Below are positions 1 through 5,414 of a stretch of DNA of 5,521 bases, piece by piece. Positions within the stretch are counted from its first letter, which is position 1, and every line of letters starts with the position of its first letter. The notes beneath the pieces are model-generated. The model did not search any database, was not told where the DNA came from, and saw nothing but the letters and a program-made list of their open reading frames with translations. Source of the DNA: Vicinamibacteria bacterium. Its GTDB lineage: Bacteria > Acidobacteriota > Vicinamibacteria > Fen-336 > JAGNNV01. The stretch covers positions 1 to 5,521 of the forward strand of contig JAENWE010000534.1 in assembly GCA_016650185.1 (NCBI GenBank). Direction: 5' to 3'. The position numbers and the translations under genes are program-made.

Positions 1-1
1 G

Positions 2-85
2 CGCTTGCAGGGCGAGCACGGGGCTCGATTCGACCCGGCCCCGATTCTGAGTGAGTATGCGTCCGCGGGGCGGACTTTCTATTGA
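2..85 (+). CDS. C-terminal tail of an upstream gene, possibly HD-GYP domain (partial)
   Basis: The second reading frame is open from the window edge for 27 codons and ends at TGA (83-85). About 20 of the 27 third positions are G or C, as in the neighbouring genes; the other two forward frames stop at 48-50 and 52-54. The peptide contains G-A-R-F-D-P followed by a short amphipathic stretch ending in S-E-Y-A-S-A-G-R-T-F-Y. A G-x-x-F-D-P-x5-F/Y pattern is typical of the extreme C-terminus of HD-GYP domains, which hydrolyse c-di-GMP, but 27 residues are too few for a firm call. The TGA overlaps a TTG codon (TTGA, 82-85) that opens the long reading frame of the next gene, so translational coupling is possible. 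That it is a gene end is fairly likely; the family is a weak inference. Confidence 0.5.
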   Translation, partial: RLQGEHGARFDPAPILSEYASAGRTFY

Positions 86-108
86 ACGGCCCGCCCCCGG
101 CTGGAAAC

Positions 109-158
109 GGCGGCAAGGCCGCCAAAGCGAAAGCGGGCGGGCGGCGAAGCCTTGCTTC
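109..158. repeat. Two small hairpins at the front of the DHH gene
   Basis: GGCGGC (109-114) and GCCGCC (118-123) form a perfect 6-bp stem with a 3-base loop. GAAGC (146-150) and GCTTC (154-158) form a 5-bp stem with loop CTT. Neither is followed by a T run, so they are not clear intrinsic terminators. They lie between the upstream stop codon (83-85) and the first ATG of the DHH gene (178). They are either leader structure (if ATG 178 is the start) or a by-product of a low-complexity Ala/Gly/Lys-rich N-terminus (if TTG 82 is used). GC-rich sequence makes such stems by chance quite often. Confidence 0.3.
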
Positions 159-177
159 CGTCGGGCGGCTTCCCGGC

Positions 178-1410
178 ATGGCCCCGGTCATTTCCAAATT
201 TGGAGCCCCTTTTGGAAAGCGCTTCACCCGCAATCATTTCGAACTTCTTCGCCTCGCCTACTCGGCCTACGCCCGGCTCAAGAGTTCGGCGCCCCTGATT
301 CGCGATCGGGGCGTCAATATCTATACTCAATGGACAGGGGATCCGGACGCCTTCGGCAGCGCCATCATGCTGGAGGCGATCTTGCGGAAGCTCGGCGCCG
401 AGAACGTCCGCATCCTGACCGGCGCCCTGGGGCATCCCCAGAATGTCCAGATGGCGAAGGTTTGCGGCATCGAGTACTTCCATCCGAACGAGGGCCGCAT
501 CGAAGGCGGACTTGCCTGCATGGTCGACGCGTCGCCGCCGCTGGGCGCCCGCAACACCGCCGGCATCCTGCCCGAGCGCGATTTCTTCTTCGTGGCCGAT
601 CATCACACCGGGCTCGAGGACGTGGAGCGACAAAGTGCGGAAAAGGGTGTGCGTTCCATCCGCCATGCCTTCGTGGGGCTTCCCGTCGGGTCCACGTCCG
701 CATTCATGGCCGCCATCGCCCTGGCCTTCGGGGTTTGGGACGATATCGGCCCCAAAGGCCGGGCGGCCGCGGCTCTTGGCATCTATACGGATACGAGCGC
801 CCTTCTGCACGGCTCCACCGCTCTTGACTTCCGGATGTTCGAAAAACTCACGCGCGACGCCGAGGCTCGCGGCATCCTCGCAGAACTGCGCGACTATCGC
901 GTTCCCTCCGAGTGGTACACCTACAAGTCGATCGCCACTCAGTGGATGATGAGCCAGGGTGCGGTGAAGGTCGCGCCCATCGGCCGCGTGCCCGATGAGC
1001 ACCGCGACGTCATCGCCGAGATCGCGAGCGACCTGCTTCGGGTGGAGGACACCTCCCTTGGCATCGCGGTGGCCTGGACGGATCGGGGCACCGAAGTGTC
1101 GATCCGAGCGGACTCGCGTTTGCTCGGCTACGACAAGGACCGCATCGTTCGTGTGGTCGAGCATCTTCTGGACCGAACCTTCCCCGGTCTGTCCGGTTTC
1201 AAATACGAGCGTCGGCCCCCGTTTCGCGTGGAAGGTGGGGCCTGCGCCGCCCACAACACCGCCCAGGACGAGGCCTTCCACCTGACCTTCGTGGATCTGC
1301 CCACCGGATACCCTGAACTCGATCACTGCCGCGGCTGCGCCCGCGCGCTCCTGTCGGCGCTCACCGCCCTCAAGTTCAAAAACCCCGAAGAGATCCAGGG
1401 TCTCATTTAG
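178..1410 (+). CDS. DHH-family phosphoesterase (NrnA/RecJ-like fold)
   Basis: Predicted cytoplasmic metal-dependent phosphodiesterase/phosphatase of the DHH superfamily, 410 residues from ATG 178. Visible motifs: motif I D55-P-D57-A-F-G60-S61; motif II D117 in C-M-V-D-A; motif III D141-H142-H143 after a hydrophobic F-F-F-V-A strand; motif IV T204-D205-T206. These are the Mn-binding aspartates and histidines of the family. NrnA-type enzymes degrade short oligoribonucleotides, pAp or pGpG; the true substrate here is unknown. The histidine usually found four residues before the first Asp of motif I is Gln51. The C-terminal part (about 300-410) sits where a DHHA1 domain is expected but shows R-V-E-G-G-A-C-A-A-H instead of a clear GGGH motif, and ends with H-C-R-G-C (383-387). 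C356-x2-H359 and C384-x2-C387 could bind a metal. Start choice is uncertain: the frame is open back to TTG 82, which overlaps the upstream stop (TTGA) and would add 32 Gly/Ala/Lys-rich residues; neither start has a strong ribosome binding site. The family call is secure. Confidence 0.88.
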   Translation: MAPVISKFGAPFGKRFTRNHFELLRLAYSAYARLKSSAPLIRDRGVNIYTQWTGDPDAFGSAIMLEAILRKLGAENVRILTGALGHPQNVQMAKVCGIEYFHPNEGRIEGGLACMVDASPPLGARNTAGILPERDFFFVADHHTGLEDVERQSAEKGVRSIRHAFVGLPVGSTSAFMAAIALAFGVWDDIGPKGRAAAALGIYTDTSALLHGSTALDFRMFEKLTRDAEARGILAELRDYRVPSEWYTYKSIATQWMMSQGAVKVAPIGRVPDEHRDVIAEIASDLLRVEDTSLGIAVAWTDRGTEVSIRADSRLLGYDKDRIVRVVEHLLDRTFPGLSGFKYERRPPFRVEGGACAAHNTAQDEAFHLTFVDLPTGYPELDHCRGCARALLSALTALKFKNPEEIQGLI

Positions 1411-1515
1411 TCCGCAGGTACCAAGGGATCCCGCTCTCCAGCCACGGCAAAGAGAAAGGGCGTCTCAGGAGAACCCTGAAAGGCCCCGGCGCGCCTTCCG
1501 TCCGGAATAGCCGCG

Positions 1516-1995
1516 CTACTTGCCGGTGAACGGCGCGGCCATCTTGGCCGTGCCCCACATCAGCGAGAACTCGCCATCACTCCCCTTGCCCATCACTTCA
1601 ATGGTGAACTGCTCGACGGACTCCTTAAGAGTAGTGGAGGTGAGCGGAACCTCGGCCACCTTGGCCTTGCTGTCCGGATTCGTGGCGATCATGCTCCATG
1701 AACCACTCTCGCCCTTCACCGCGGTGAGGACGTAGGAGCCCTTCGGAACCGAAATCGCGCCGAACATGAGATCGGCTTCGGTTTTGAGCGATGTCGGCGA
1801 CCCCGAGCCCATGCGCCAGGGTGTCCCGGCCTTGGCCTGGCCGAGCATGTCGCGTCCGGCCAGAGAGGGGCGGCCGTATTCGACGGCGACCGCCTTGCCG
1901 GCGACACTGGCTTTTGCCTCGCCACGCTGTTCCTGGGCCACGGCGAGCGAAGTGCTGAAGGCAGCCACGAGGGCCACGGTGTGCATGAATTTCAT
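1516..1995 (-). CDS. Exported DUF2911-family protein
   Basis: Small secreted or periplasmic protein of 159 residues. Residues 1-20 form a signal peptide: a Lys near the start, a hydrophobic core, and A-V-A before Q21 as a signal peptidase I site. The mature part carries the DUF2911 pattern: V-E-Y-G-R-P-S (38-44), G-R-D-M-L-G (47-52), P-W-R-M-G (59-63), a beta-rich stretch with V-P-K-G-S-Y-V-L (83-90), S-W-S-M-I (99-103), and a final F-S-L-M-W-G strand (143-148). Known members have no established biochemical function; they are compact beta proteins common in environmental bacteria. The start is well supported: AAGGAG lies 9 bases upstream of the ATG (seen as ctcctt at 2005-2010). The gene is convergent with the DHH gene, 105 bases apart. 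That gap has only weak stems (for example TCAGG/CCTGA at 1465-1479) and no clear terminator. It is divergent from the permease gene. Confidence 0.85.
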   Translation of the reverse strand: MKFMHTVALVAAFSTSLAVAQEQRGEAKASVAGKAVAVEYGRPSLAGRDMLGQAKAGTPWRMGSGSPTSLKTEADLMFGAISVPKGSYVLTAVKGESGSWSMIATNPDSKAKVAEVPLTSTTLKESVEQFTIEVMGKGSDGEFSLMWGTAKMAAPFTGK

Positions 1996-2033
1996 TCGGC
2001 GATTCTCCTTCTGAGAGTGAAAGTTGACCCGCC

Positions 2034-2047
2034 ATTGTAGCTATACT
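2034..2047. promoter_or_regulatory. Overlapping divergent -10-like elements
   Basis: The divergent spacer (1996-2152) must hold promoters for both the DUF2911 gene (-) and the permease gene (+). TATACT at 2042-2047 on + and TACAAT on - (attgta at 2034-2039) each match TATAAT at five of six positions and lie back to back. Neither has a good -35 at 16-18 bases; the TTGACC at 2024-2029 is only 12 bases from the + element. If both are real, polymerase could occupy only one at a time. This is a weak prediction. Confidence 0.3.
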
Positions 2048-2143
2048 GACCGGAATTTCCCGAAAGAGACGGCTCCTTGCGGACGTCGCCTCTTCCGCCG
2101 AACCTTGTTCCCAAGATTCCGTTTTTTTGAACGTTCCTCGCCC

Positions 2144-2148
2144 GGAGG
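2144..2148 (+). promoter_or_regulatory. Ribosome binding site that fixes the permease start
   Basis: GGAGG sits 4 bases before ATG 2153. The reading frame is open further upstream (to 2024), but the extra 43 residues are Arg/Pro/Phe-rich, unlike any permease N-terminus, and run through the presumed promoter region. The family-typical N-terminus (L-F-Q-T-K-S-I-E-Q-L) begins right after this ATG. Together these place the start at 2153. Confidence 0.75.
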
Positions 2149-2152
2149 CTTC

Positions 2153-3859
2153 ATGTCAGCCAACCTCTTCCAGACAAAGTCGATTGAGCAGCTCACCAGC
2201 GATGTGGAGCACGGAGGCAAGGGTCTGAAGCGGACCCTGTCCGCCCTCGACCTCACTCTGCTCGGGATCGGCGCCATCATCGGCACCGGAATCTTTGTTC
2301 TGACCGGAACGGCGGCGGCGAACCAGGCCGGCCCGGCGATCACCATGTCCTATGTCCTGGCCGGTCTGGCCTGCGGGTTCGCGGCCCTTTGCTACGCCGA
2401 ATTCGCCTCCATGATTCCGGTGGCGGGCAGCGCCTACACGTATGCCTACGCGACCCTCGGGGAGGTTGTGGCCTGGATGATCGGCTGGGACCTGATCCTC
2501 GAATACGCGGTGGGTTCGATGACCGTCGCCATCGGCTGGAGTGGTAACTTTCAGCGCGTGCTCGCGAGCGCCGGGATCGTCCTCCCCACCTGGATGCAGG
2601 CAGGTCCCGGAATCCTGCCGGGTGCGGTGATCAATCTCCCGGCCGTCCTCATCGTCCTCTTCATCATGGTTCTTCTGGTGGTGGGCGTCCGGGAGAGCGC
2701 CCGGTTCAACGCGGTCATGGTCTTCGTCAAACTCCTGGCCGTTCTCATCTTCCTGGGCGTTGCCTTCAACCATGTGGAACCGGCCAACTGGCAGCCCTAC
2801 ACGCCTTATGGCTGGTCCGGAGTCATGGGTGCCGCCGCCGTCGTCTTCTTCGCCTACATCGGCTTCGACGCGGTCTCGACCACCGCCGAAGAGGCGAAGA
2901 ATCCGGCTCGCGATCTGCCCATTGGAATCATTGCTTCTCTTGTGATCTGCACGGTTTTGTATATCGCGGTCGCCGCCGTCCTCTCGGGCGTCATCCCCGT
3001 GACCGAATACCGAAGCGTCGAGGCAACCCTGCCCGGATCGGCCCTGCAGTCGCCCGAAGAAGTTACGAAGTTCCTCAACGCTCCGGTCGGCTACGTCCTG
3101 GGCTCCCTTCACATCGGTTGGGCGGATGCCCTGGTGTCCGCGGGTGCGGTCGCCGGCATCACCAGTGTCCTGCTGGTGATGCTGATGAGTCAGCCGCGCA
3201 TCTTCTTCTCGATGAGCCGGGACCTGCTGCTCCCTCCTGGCATTTCGAAAATCCACCCGAAGTTCCAAACTCCTTACATCACCACCATCATCACCTGCGT
3301 CGTCGTAGCCGTGATCGCCGGGTTCACTCGGATCGAGGTCGTAGGGGAAATGACCAGCATCGGGACTCTCTTCGCTTTCGTGGTGGTTTGCGCCGCGGTG
3401 ATCGTGCTGAGGAAGACCCGGCCGGATGTGAAGCGACCGTTCACCGCGCCCGGCGGCCGATGGACTCCGATTCTGGGCGTCCTCTCCTGCGCCTACCTGA
3501 TGGTGTCGCTGGCCGTTCTGACCTGGCTGCGATTCCTGGTCTGGCTCGACATCGGCATGCTCATCTATTGGTTCTACAGTCGTTCGCACTCACCCCTTTT
3601 CAACGCCGAGCTCGAGGCCAAGAAGTCGTCCGCCGAGAAGACTGCGAACTCCCTGCAGATGTGGGGGGGGCTGGGGCTGTTCAACGGCTTCTGGATTTCG
3701 CTCGTTGGGGCGCTCAGCGTGCTCGGGATCAACGGAGAGGCCACATCGAGGTGGAACGAAATCGGCGTCAGCCCGTCTCAGGCCACGATCACCGGCCTGA
3801 TCGTTCTCGCGGTTTCTGCGGGTCTGTTTATGATGGGACGACAGAAGAAGACGGCCTAG
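2153..3859 (+). CDS. APC-superfamily amino acid permease, cationic amino acid transporter (CAT/YfnA-like) type
   Basis: Inner-membrane secondary transporter of 568 residues, LeuT-like fold; by family it should import amino acids with protons. N-terminal L-F-Q-T-K-S-I-E-Q-L and G-L-K-R-T-L-S-A-L-D-L are the CAT signature. Helix 1 has the unwound substrate motif G-A-I-I-G-T-G-I-F (40-48); helix 2 ends in C-Y-A-E-F (80-84); P-V-A-G-S-A-Y-T-Y-A-Y follows (89-99). Helix 6 is F-F-A-Y-I-G-F-D-A (232-240), then E-E-A-K-N-P (246-251); Q-P-R-I-F-F-S-M-S-R-D (347-357) follows helix 8. Rough helices: 35-55, 63-83, 103-125, 161-178, 187-205, 224-240, 257-282, 322-346, 376-392, 402-419, 437-455, 458-476. 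Bacterial members usually end near here; this one continues through a charged linker (485-500) and two more apparent helices (505-525, 544-562), giving about 14. A G8 run (3663-3670) lies just before helix 13. Substrate cannot be read from the sequence; cationic specificity is a family label only. Confidence 0.93.
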   Translation: MSANLFQTKSIEQLTSDVEHGGKGLKRTLSALDLTLLGIGAIIGTGIFVLTGTAAANQAGPAITMSYVLAGLACGFAALCYAEFASMIPVAGSAYTYAYATLGEVVAWMIGWDLILEYAVGSMTVAIGWSGNFQRVLASAGIVLPTWMQAGPGILPGAVINLPAVLIVLFIMVLLVVGVRESARFNAVMVFVKLLAVLIFLGVAFNHVEPANWQPYTPYGWSGVMGAAAVVFFAYIGFDAVSTTAEEAKNPARDLPIGIIASLVICTVLYIAVAAVLSGVIPVTEYRSVEATLPGSALQSPEEVTKFLNAPVGYVLGSLHIGWADALVSAGAVAGITSVLLVMLMSQPRIFFSMSRDLLLPPGISKIHPKFQTPYITTIITCVVVAVIAGFTRIEVVGEMTSIGTLFAFVVVCAAVIVLRKTRPDVKRPFTAPGGRWTPILGVLSCAYLMVSLAVLTWLRFLVWLDIGMLIYWFYSRSHSPLFNAELEAKKSSAEKTANSLQMWGGLGLFNGFWISLVGALSVLGINGEATSRWNEIGVSPSQATITGLIVLAVSAGLFMMGRQKKTA

Positions 3860-3875
3860 TCCGGGCTAGCAGTCC

Positions 3876-3917
3876 GTTCCAGCGGGGTTGGCCTTTTTTG
3901 GGGCAACTCCGCGGAAC
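3876..3917. terminator. Long imperfect inverted repeat between convergent genes, T6 in the loop
   Basis: GTTCC (3876-3880) pairs with GGAAC (3913-3917), and GCGGGGTTG (3882-3890) pairs with CAACTCCGC (3904-3912) with one G-T wobble. The inner CC (3892-3893) can pair with GG across one G/G mismatch. The loop holds TTTTTT (3894-3899). The element occupies the 57-base gap between the permease stop (3859) and the creatininase stop (its TAG ends at 3917). Its position suggests a transcription end or barrier for both convergent genes. The T run is in the loop and not after the stem, so it is not a textbook intrinsic terminator in either direction. Confidence 0.45.
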
Positions 3918-4672
3918 TAGGACTTGCTGGCCAGGTGTTCCATAACGGAGACCGCGCAGATCTCCGCGATCTGCTCGAGGATGGTTTCGCCGTCCTCGAT
4001 GGTGGCAGCACCCGGGTCTCCGAAGTAGGCGTCTTCGCCGCCGGCCTCTTTGAAGGTCTTCGCCCCGTCCTTCATTGCCGCGACCAGGCCTTCCATGGGA
4101 GGGATGCTGATCCTCTCGTGCTCGCGCACCAGGGGCAGATTGAGAGCCATTATGGCCGAGGTCTCGAAGGCTCCGGCGTGGTCTCCTTGCCTGAAAACCT
4201 CGCCCAGCTGCTGGGACCAGCGCTTGCGGGTCAGATCCACGAAGCACGCCGATACCCCGGCTTTCTTCGATTCTTCAATCGCCTGTTTCAGGACCTCAAG
4301 ATGGGCGGCGTCCAGATGGGTGTTGATAAACGCGACCGCGCGGAAGTCTCGCGTCGCGGTCAGGGCGACGTCCTTCAGAAAGGCCAGGGCGGTAGGCCGG
4401 GAGAGGGTCAAGGTACCCGGGAAGTCAACCGCCCATTCGCAGACGCTGAAGGAGATGCTCGGAAACACGAGGGCCCGCACACCGTGCCCCTTCAGCTTTC
4501 GGGCGGTCCGCTTCGCGGCATCGATGGCGAGAAAAGTGGCAGTGGCCAGCGGCAGATGGGGCCCGTGGGCCTCGGTGGCCCCCAGAGGAACAAGGGCGAC
4601 CGCTTTCTTGTCGGCGGTGGCCTCAAGAGCTTCGGGCCAGGTCATCTCGGCCAGTACGATGTTTTCCGCCAT
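3917..4672 (-). CDS. Creatininase-family protein (creatinine amidohydrolase / MftE-like fold)
   Basis: Predicted cytoplasmic metal-dependent amidohydrolase, 251 residues, close to the usual family length. Motifs in order: L-V-P-L-G-A-T-E34-A-H36-G-P-H-L-P-L (27-42), the metal-binding signature; F-P-G-T (84-87); I-N-T-H119-L-D121-A-A-H (116-124), where other members have N-G-H-G-G-N or N-H-x-E; D-H-A-G-A-F-E170-T-S (164-172); and Y-F-G-D-P-G-A-A-T-I-E-D-G (217-228), typical of the C-terminal part. The position matching the metal ligand Asp in the usual G-T-D sequence is Ala45 (L-A-T-A), so one site may be incomplete. Family members hydrolyse creatinine, formamidopyrimidines or peptide bonds (mycofactocin maturation); no partner genes for any of these are present, so the substrate is unknown. 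No strong ribosome binding site precedes ATG 4672. A promoter and structured leader seem to lie upstream (4673-4871), separate from the 155-residue gene behind it. Confidence 0.88.
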   Translation of the reverse strand: MAENIVLAEMTWPEALEATADKKAVALVPLGATEAHGPHLPLATATFLAIDAAKRTARKLKGHGVRALVFPSISFSVCEWAVDFPGTLTLSRPTALAFLKDVALTATRDFRAVAFINTHLDAAHLEVLKQAIEESKKAGVSACFVDLTRKRWSQQLGEVFRQGDHAGAFETSAIMALNLPLVREHERISIPPMEGLVAAMKDGAKTFKEAGGEDAYFGDPGAATIEDGETILEQIAEICAVSVMEHLASKS

Positions 4673-4762
4673 AACACTTGCACGCGCGCTCCAGCTACGC
4701 CGGAAGAAGGCAAGGCTTCGCGCGGTTCGTTCTCCTTATCGGTGGTCTACGGTTCTCTTTAG

Positions 4763-4824
4763 GGCTCTTTGGAAGCGTTTCTTGCTCCTCCGGTGGCTCC
4801 AGAAGCAACCGCTATCAAAGAACC
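4763..4824 (-). promoter_or_regulatory. Long hairpin in the predicted creatininase mRNA leader
   Basis: Read on the minus strand, GGTTCTTTG (4824-4816) pairs with CAAAGAGCC (4771-4763), nine pairs with one G-U. Inside it AGCG/CGCT (4813-4810 with 4777-4774), TTGCT/AGCAA (4808-4804 with 4786-4782) and TCTGG/CCGGA (4803-4799 with 4793-4789) continue the stem, with loop AGCCA. That is about 23 pairs with small internal loops. The outer stem is perfect (using G-U) only as minus-strand RNA; on the plus strand the same position is a C-A mismatch. The second copy of the 3' arm, AAAGAGAACC (4760-4751), could compete for the same 5' arm. It begins roughly ten bases after the predicted transcription start. 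The rest of the 4673-4883 spacer shows no gene. Role unknown: leader, processed small RNA or stability element. Confidence 0.45.
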
Positions 4825-4841
4825 GCCCGGAACGTGACACC

Positions 4842-4871
4842 GTTATACCCGACTCCTTGGAAAGGTCACAA
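4842..4871 (-). promoter_or_regulatory. Sigma70-like promoter for the creatininase gene
   Basis: On the minus strand TTGTGA (4871-4866, four of six to TTGACA) is followed after 18 bases by TATAAC (4847-4842, five of six to TATAAT). Transcription would start near 4835, giving a leader of about 160 nt before ATG 4672. The site lies just beyond the stop of the 155-residue gene (4884), so the creatininase gene could be expressed independently of it. Prediction from consensus only. Confidence 0.45.
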
Positions 4872-4883
4872 CCGATACGACGC

Positions 4884-5351
4884 TTAGTGCTCGATTTCGT
4901 CTTCTTTCTTTGGGGCCATGGGGAGAGCCGCCATCTCGGCCTCGATCCCGCGGTTCGCGAGCCGTTCCAGGAGTTTGTCGAAACGACTTCGGTCGGGCGC
5001 GGGCGCGTCGCGCACGAGAGCCAGCGCTTCTTCGAGGTAGACGACGCTCCGAGCCAGGTGGGCCAGCGTCTCCGTGGGCAGGGGGGCCTCGGGATGGGCG
5101 CAGCTCGCGAAGCGCTGCTCGTCGGCGAAGGCGCCGAGCACCTCGATCACCCTTGCGGACAACGAGTCGGCGGCCTCGTTGACCGCCTCGTGATGGAACG
5201 CGGTCTGGGCCAGGGCGAGCGCGTCTTCGATCTCGTCGTCCCCCCAATCGTCCCGCAAGCGATCGAAATCGCCGTTCGGAAGCGACAACTTCGTCCCTTC
5301 CTCATCGGCCGATGCGGCGACGTCCGTGATCAGTTCTACGATTCTTCCCAT
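4884..5351 (-). CDS. Hypothetical acidic alpha-helical protein
   Basis: A 155-residue protein that I do not recognise. It has no signal peptide and no membrane segment, so it is probably cytoplasmic. It is rich in Ala, Glu, Asp and Leu, strongly acidic (for example D-D-W-G-D-D-E-I-E-D at 34-43) and looks almost entirely helical, with heptad-like stretches about 41-80 and 94-114 and a charged tail K-K-E-D-E-I-E-H. The ATG at 5351 is preceded by a purine-rich AAGAAAG about 4 bases upstream, a modest ribosome binding site. High third-position G/C and the dense codon usage match its neighbours, supporting a real gene. The plus strand in the same place is also open in a shifted frame, but that translation is Arg/Gly-rich and without family features. 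It is upstream of and in the same direction as the creatininase gene, 211 bases apart. Confidence 0.7.
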   Translation of the reverse strand: MGRIVELITDVAASADEEGTKLSLPNGDFDRLRDDWGDDEIEDALALAQTAFHHEAVNEAADSLSARVIEVLGAFADEQRFASCAHPEAPLPTETLAHLARSVVYLEEALALVRDAPAPDRSRFDKLLERLANRGIEAEMAALPMAPKKEDEIEH

Positions 5352-5365
5352 GGTTCTTTCTTATT

Positions 5366-5409
5366 CTAGGGGGTCCGGACACGAACCCGGCCCCCCTAGG
5401 ACCCCCTGG
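5366..5409 (-). promoter_or_regulatory. Mutually exclusive stems just upstream of the 155-residue gene
   Basis: Stem A: CTAGGGGG (5366-5373) with CCCCCTAG (5392-5399), continued by CCGG (5375-5378) with CCGG (5387-5390) across one mismatch, loop of 8 bases. Stem B: the same left arm CTAGGGGGTCC (5366-5376) can pair instead with GGACCCCCTGG (5399-5409), 11 pairs including one wobble. In minus-strand RNA the shared arm comes last and ends 14 bases before the ATG, so segment 1 or segment 2 could pair with it. The arrangement resembles an attenuator or switch, but no known riboswitch class is recognised and no anti-Shine-Dalgarno pairing is obvious. Confidence 0.4.
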
Positions 5410-5414
5410 TCTCC

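Noticed and set aside
79..1326. Long open frame on the minus strand opposite the DHH gene (415 codons)
   Set aside because: It is a GC-bias shadow. The plus strand carries recognisable DHH motifs in order; the minus translation is Gly/Arg/His-rich with no family features.
1425..1495. GGGATCCC and GGCGCGCC palindromes and a 5-bp stem as a terminator between the DHH and DUF2911 genes
   Set aside because: The palindromes have no loop, the stem is short, and no T run follows on either strand.
2129..2136. GAACGTTC palindrome as a LexA-type operator
   Set aside because: The half-sites have no spacer and do not fit the known LexA consensus forms; an 8-base palindrome alone is weak evidence.
3279..3297. 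CAT/CAC-rich run resembling a His-tag
   Set aside because: It is read in the permease frame as Ile/Thr residues of a membrane helix; the His reading is out of frame.
2156..3589. 477-codon open frame on the minus strand opposite the permease
   Set aside because: The translation is dominated by Asp, Gly, His, Arg and Gln with no domain; it mirrors the hydrophobic codons of the clear permease gene.
3935..4762. 275-codon plus-strand open frame opposite the creatininase gene
   Set aside because: It is opposite a gene with complete family motifs, and the translation is Gly/Arg-rich with no recognisable domain.
4050..5369. 439-codon open frame on the plus strand spanning both minus-strand genes and the spacer
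   Set aside because: It would overlap the creatininase gene, whose motifs are unmistakable. The translation is Arg/Ser/Ala-rich without features and has no good start.
5366..5399. tRNA-like T-arm (GGGTTCGTGTCC on the minus strand)
   Set aside because: The stem does not fit a five-pair T-arm, and there is no anticodon arm, D-arm or matching acceptor strand around it.
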